From the NCBI RefSeq assembly GCF_048128805.1, contig NC_136006.1, positions 8,480,179 to 8,544,178 of the forward strand: DNA of 64,000 nt, given 5' to 3'. The position numbers were made by a program, and so were the translations under genes. The notes beneath the pieces are model-generated. The model saw only the letters and a list, made by a program, of their open reading frames with translations, searched no databases and was not told the origin of the DNA. Shown here piece after piece: positions 58,984 to 64,000 of this stretch; position 1 is the stretch's first letter, and every line of letters begins with the position of its first letter. This DNA comes from Centroberyx gerrardi (taxonomy: Eukaryota > Chordata > Actinopteri > Beryciformes > Berycidae).

Positions 58984-59120
58984 GCTACGCCAGCAAGACT
59001 GATCCATAATAATAATCCCCAGCCGGAGAACAAACAACATCTGGGCGTGGAGAGAAGGGAGAGGACGAAGTCTCAGCAGGAGGGGGCGGCAGATGGTGAC
59101 ACTGCAGCAGCACTTCTCCA
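58984..59120 (+). other. exon-like segment, non-coding
   Basis: Preceded by TCCTCTCTCCCCTGCAG (a strong acceptor with pyrimidine tract) and followed by CTCCAG|GTAGCA (a plausible donor). Moderately GC-rich inside an AT-rich desert. No conserved ORF. Could be a 5' UTR exon of a downstream gene such as satb2, or chance. Confidence 0.25.
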
Positions 59121-59199
59121 GGTAGCAGCTCCACCACACAGCAACCACCTAGTCTGTAGCAGCTCCTTTTTCTGTGTTTTAATGTGTCAAAGGTCATCT

Positions 59200-60300
59200 A
59201 GTAAGTGATAATTAAGTAATAATCTGCAACATTTTCATATAATACAAGTTTGTTTTGATACTCTTTATTGCCAATTGATAGAACACAATAGTGATTCAAC
59301 CTATAGATTGCTTTCAGGTGACTTAACAGACTCTCTTGCGACCATAGTGGAGGTTCACAGTTCTTGGGAAATAGTGGTTATGAACAGTTGATTGCATTTC
59401 TGAACGTTCAACAAATTTACTGAACAAACTGAGTTAATTTCTGAGTTTTTTCTGACTGGGAATTGATCGTTCAGCCTGTGAGAGTGAAGGTTTCATTTTC
59501 AGCAAAAGTTTTTCTGATTTCACCATGACCAAAACCTTAAGCCTAACCTTAACCAAAGTTGTTTTAGCTGCCTAACATTAATCCTGACTTTAACCCTAAC
59601 CTGAAGTTCTGATAAAAAACATGACGTAGAGACCAAGGCTTGGCTGAAAAAGTTTGATGTTTTTTCAACGTCTTTGCTAATGCTTCTGTGATGTAATAAA
59701 GTCTTTTGCCTTTTGATACTTTAAAGAGGAGTTGCCTTGGTCTCTACTTGTTTCTACATGTTTCTTATCAGAGTTTTTTGCCCAAAGACAAAAGAGCACT
59801 GTCTCAAACTACAGAACCCACCAGCAGCACTCCTATATGCGTACTTAACTGAAGTTGCCTCTACACTAGCTAACCTTTTCATGTGACAAATGGCATGTCC
59901 AATTCGCACTATTAGTTCACGCTCATTTCATGAAATTTTGTGAGACTGTGTTGTCCTCAACTCACTCAGTCCATCACTACCTGCACTGTAGGCCTACTAT
60001 CAGCTTGCCATGGGGTAATTTCCATTGGAGCAAAAATGAGGCCTGTTTATGTTTTGCATGTTTCAGAAAGTTTCCCCTCTGTCACATTATGTTCTGGTCG
60101 ATAAGAAGCTAGTGCCAACAACTCAATGACAAACCTCTCAACCCAGCAGCAAACACGATGCATAGCCTACATCCATCAAAGGCCTCACACCAAATGCGAT
60201 GAGTCGATTGACTTTACAGCGACATCCAACAATTTCATTAACTTGAGAGCCCGGCGCACACAGAGGCTGTCTCTAAAAACTGTCCCTACACAGTTTTATT
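59200..60300. other. intergenic DNA, nothing assigned
   Basis: No exon. Contains AACCTTAACC/AACCCTAACC-like runs at about 59540-59600 and AT-rich unique sequence. Confidence 0.3.
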
Positions 60301-60334
60301 GGAGTAGCCCTCTCTAAAACTTGATATGAAGTGT

Positions 60335-60700
60335 CAACCCTCTGCGGCGAGAGACTCCTGCGTCCGCCGTCTTATTGATCGCCCATCTCAGCGTGCGATA
60401 AGGGGAAATAATAACCGAGCATTATGTCCAGCCAACTGTTAGGCTGCTGACGGCCCCTCATGCTCCGACTTCGATCCCATCTGCATATGCTCAGCGAGGT
60501 GTGAGATTAGGCCCCGATGATTGGGTCTGTAAGTTAATTTGCCCCCGCCGAGCCGAAGACGAGATGCTTGAGATGCTGCCGAATATTTAGGGGAATTAGA
60601 AAAGGAGTTTTTTTTTTTTTTCCTGCCAGTTAGCACACTTGGAGGAAAGAGGGGAAAGTGATGTGCCAATCAGCTGTAGAGTTCGCCTTCTAATTTAGTG
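60335..60700. promoter_or_regulatory. candidate conserved non-coding element
   Basis: CpG-containing, repeat-free and balanced, with TTATTGATCGCCC, GATTAGGCCCCGATGATTGG and AATTTGCCCCCGCCGAG. It stands out from the AT-rich flanks. Conservation must be tested. Confidence 0.4.
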
Positions 60701-60808
60701 AAGCTCAAACACGACTATGACTTGCTAGAAATCTATGCGCTCATGGTACTTTGGGTAAAAGTGTTAAAATTGGAATATTTTGAGGTCCATCTAATCTTGT
60801 TAAATATA

Positions 60809-61176
60809 CACTACCAGTCAAAAGTTTGGACACACCTGATTGAATGTACTGTGTTTTCATTCTCTTAAAGCCATTTTGATCTAAAGGCTTATGCTTAAAT
60901 GCTTGAAATTTGTTTCTTAGACAAATATAAATAGTGAAGTTGATCCTATGTATGAATTTCTTTCCAAAGCCTTTGCCTTTCCATCAAGACAAAGGGCGGC
61001 TACTTTAAAGAATCTAAAATATAATATAGTTTTGATTTGTTTAACACTTTTTTTGGTCACTGCATAATTCCATTTGTGTTATTTCATAGTTTTGATGTCT
61101 TTACTGTTAATCTAAGATGTGGAAAATAGTAAAAATAAAGAAAAATGTGTTGTGTCCAAACCTTTGACTGGTAGTG
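60809..61176 (+). mobile_element. Tc1-like MITE, copy B (inverted relative to copy A)
   Basis: Starts after TA with CACTACCAGTCAAAAGTTTG and ends CCTTTGACTGGTAGTG. Internal block CATCAAGACAAAGGGCGGCT and the AGTTTTGATGTCTTTACT end agree with copy A in opposite orientation. Confidence 0.85.
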
Positions 61177-61479
61177 TGCAATGAAGGGATTTAACAGACA
61201 TAACACTTTCCAGAGAATAGGAATGTAAATATGGTTTCTTCTAGTTTTTGACCTTTACTAGCATCGCAACAACATGCAACTTTTATGTTGAAAGTAAAGT
61301 GTATGATGTTCCCACATAGAAAATATGTGTCTAAATGAATGACACCGATTCAAAGCGAGACGTTAAACGCTTTCAACTTTTATTCTATTTTTTTTTTTAC
61401 CTAGAGGAAAAGAATGCCACGTTTGGATCTGTGTGAAGCGCTGTAGCGTTTCCTGTGAAATGAAACAATGAGAGAAACG

Positions 61480-61720
61480 GCATATCAATTAAAAAGAATT
61501 TGAAGTTGAATTAATGAGCTCAGGGCCAGACGCCGGCTGTCAGAGGGAAGCCAGACTCAAAAGCTGCGAACAGTGGATGAATTTGTGTACTTTAGACATG
61601 TGGTACGTCTCACCCAAGGCAGTCTAATTAAGGAAAACCACTGATTGTCAATGTTCTGATGAAATACTGAAATGCTGGTGATGTGTGCCTTCAACCACTC
61701 TAATGTCTTTTGAATCTGGA
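61480..61720. promoter_or_regulatory. candidate conserved non-coding element
   Basis: Homeodomain-like TTGAATTAATGAG and GTCTAATTAAGG, SOX-like GATTGTCAATG, and no repeats. Confidence 0.35.
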
Positions 61721-61799
61721 AAACATGCATGGAGCGTTGTACATCTCAGCTCTGCGGGTTTTGGCCTCTGAGAGACTTTAAGTAAGAGATGGGGGTGAA

Positions 61800-62980
61800 A
61801 CTCTGGAGGATCGTTTCTGCCTCATATTTTATTTATAATAAAACTATATGAGTTAAAACTTAGAAAACGACCACCAACTTTGTAGATTCTGTTGTCCAGA
61901 TGAACAGGTTCGGGTAGTTTCTTTTTGATATTGCATTGGCCCATTACTGCTTTTTATCCACACACACAAAACAACCTGATATGAAATCTCTACTGAGCGC
62001 GCTCAGTTGGCACATAGGGACCACTGCTGCTGCTTTTGAGATAACGTTTAACTTTTTTTGTCTTGCCCGTTTTTCTTAATCTGGATAGTTTTTCATGAAT
62101 GTAAAATGAAGGTTCTTTTTTTCTGGTTTACTCCTTTTTTTCACATAAACGCATCAATTTTTTCATGACAGGATGAGAGAAGAAAAAAATGAAACCACGT
62201 CATTTAGTATTTATGCATATTTATTAAGACTTAAATGACTTTTGAATTTGTTTACATACTGTATATTGTATCTGTTCAACGTCTGATCATTGAATTAGTA
62301 GACAACTTTAACATGGGTAATGTAAAGTTTACTTCACTAGTTTTTGTATTATGTGTCTCCAGTTGAATGAAACTGAATACTAAACAGTGATGGACACAAT
62401 ATGATCACTGCAAAGTGCAGCAGAGGGGAGCAGCCATCACAGGTGAAAGCAAAAAGATGAGAATTTAAGGAATAAAAAGCCGAGGCATTTTTTATGTGTG
62501 AAAGTAAAAGCCTTTATTGCTACCATTACTACATATAGCTGTGCAGAGCGCAATAAAGGCATTTTAATGTTTTCACCTAAAAGGTGCTTTAGCTTTGTCT
62601 TCTTTAAAACCCTTACCTCCATTCAGCACTGTTTCTTAAATTTGAAAAAATAGTTATTGAAACATAAAGCAAGGACACACACTCTTCTCTCTTACCTTGA
62701 GGAGGTAAGGACTGTTGTAGTGTAAATGAAGATATGTAAGCGTTATGAAGGCTTTTAGCACAATATTTTGCAGCTTTAACACTGGCTTGACTGTAACTGC
62801 AATCATCATTACTCACTTATTTTACAACTTTGGTTTAATGTTATGAATGCGGCTGATCCAGTCGCTGCAGAAAGCCTCTCCACAGTTTAAGTGGCTCATC
62901 TCTGCATTTATAGAAATGCCTGCAACAACTTGCCACCCACCTCAAATACTGTGAAGAATAGTAACCCTGTGCTTCCTGCC
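61800..62980. other. intergenic DNA, nothing assigned
   Basis: AT-rich with short T-runs. No exon, repeat end or RNA gene recognised. Confidence 0.3.
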
Positions 62981-63059
62981 TTATACCCCGTGAAAAACAG
63001 TGCTTCTCTGTAAGGCTCTGGTATCCAGATACACCTCAATGCGTTAGTGTGCAGTAATG

Positions 63060-63260
63060 AAAACCCTTGAGAGCAGAAGCGCAGGGTTTTGTGCGGCGAG
63101 GTGCTTCCCCACTCGGCCTGCGCCTGGGATTAGTTCGGCTTGTCATCGAAGCGGTGAAAGGGGTCACGTTTACTGGCTGTCGGTGAAACTAGGCCATCCA
63201 TTCACACATTGTTGTGTGTGATGAGTCGAGGTCGGGCTTTGAAAAGTGTAGCCTGTGGCA
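63060..63260. promoter_or_regulatory. candidate conserved non-coding element
   Basis: Balanced, CpG-bearing, repeat-free segment with GGGATTAGTTCGGC, GCGGTGAAAGGGGTCACG and ACACATTGTTGTG (SOX-like). Confidence 0.35.
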
Positions 63261-63471
63261 AAATGTCACGGAGCAGCAGCAGCCCCTCTGGTGAGAAAGG
63301 TGGGGCCGCTTTTGTCTCCGGCTTCAGTGAAGGAGAAGTCGTTTCCACAGAAGACAAGCATGGTCACTGAAGACATGGCTTTCACATACTGTACACACAC
63401 GCTCGAGTGCACATGTGTGTCCACAATACATGTACAACACACATACAACATACAGTATGTATACAATATAG

Positions 63472-63812
63472 GGTTTGGCTGATATGGATTTGAAGGCTGA
63501 TACCAATATTTTTAGATTGAAGCTGACGATAGACAGTATTTTGTACTGATATTCAACATCTTTAAAAAAAAAATTTGCCCCCAAAATTCCCCCAAAAGTA
63601 TTCAGCATTTCCCTGAGAATTGTATTATTCTTGGCAGGATGAGAAAAGCTTCTGAAACAGAATTTAGACCATAAGACACAAAAAAAATAGATAGATATCC
63701 TATAGATAACCAACGTAATATTGATCAATTATACAATAAATACTGTATGTAATCAAACAAACTGCATCATATCCATCATATCAGAGGTGGACAACACAGA
63801 GACTGGCCAATA
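63472..63812. mobile_element. degraded GATAT-type MITE
   Basis: GGTTTGGCTGATATGG at the left and GACTGGCCAATATCAGCC at the right are imperfect inverted ends. The interior has GCTGATACCAATATTTTTAG. Followed by (CA)n at 63822-63844. Confidence 0.55.
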
Positions 63813-64000
63813 TCAGCCTCACACACACACACACACACACACACGAGTCCAGAGTGAAGTTTTCTCTTTTCAAACTAGTATGAAAAAGCATGCAGTAGAA
63901 ACTCAAACTCCGTCCACAGTGACTGGCCAGATATCCGTCTGTCCTCTTGCTGCTGAGTGCCAAACAGACTTATTTTACATTATTCAAAGCTATATTTCAC

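Noticed and set aside
41719-64000. satb2 coding exons
   Set aside because: Expected nearby from synteny, but no CUT, homeobox or ULD-type protein sequence is readable in any frame here.

Overview
The window is nuclear DNA from a ray-finned fish, most likely a percomorph teleost. It has vertebrate split genes with GT-AG introns, very dense (CA)n, (GA)n and (TAG)n microsatellites, and many small DNA transposons and SINE or LINE tails of kinds common in teleosts. I see no prokaryotic operon, CRISPR array, rRNA or intact tRNA gene. The four genes are ordered hecw2 (+, 3' end only), stk17b (+, complete), the c2orf69 homologue (-, complete) and ftcdnl1 (+, complete). All reading frames were joined by eye from splice sites and conserved protein motifs.

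Layout. 1-8845: the last eight coding exons of hecw2, encoding nearly all of the HECT ubiquitin-ligase domain with its catalytic cysteine. 8846-12700: hecw2 3' UTR and the gap to stk17b, with a decayed antisense reading frame at about 12.1-12.6 kb. 12730-22818: stk17b promoter and seven coding exons of a death-associated-protein-kinase-family kinase. 22819-29184: stk17b 3' UTR and spacer, including a strongly C-poor stretch and a diverged tandem repeat. 29185-35504: three coding exons of the c2orf69 mitochondrial esterase-like protein. 35505-37939: spacer shared head to head with ftcdnl1. 37940-41718: five exons of ftcdnl1, a formiminotransferase-domain protein with an apparent GC-AG first coding intron. 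41719-64000: about 22 kb with no convincing coding exon, holding transposons, microsatellites, foldback hairpins and repeat-free blocks that look like conserved non-coding elements.

The genes do not form one pathway. They are syntenic neighbours corresponding to human 2q32-q33. In human, FTCDNL1 lies upstream of SATB2 on the same strand, so the gene-poor right third is plausibly part of the satb2 upstream regulatory domain; satb2 itself is not in the window. The hecw2-stk17b pair mirrors the paralogous HECW1-STK17A pair of human 7p.

I found no convincing new multi-gene system. The best leads are two foldback palindromes (one 61/62 matched with a 6-nt loop), microsatellites abutting many splice sites, a GC-AG intron, nested transposons with readable target-site duplications, a C-depleted tract in the stk17b 3' region, and promoter-like or exon-like blocks in the gene desert.
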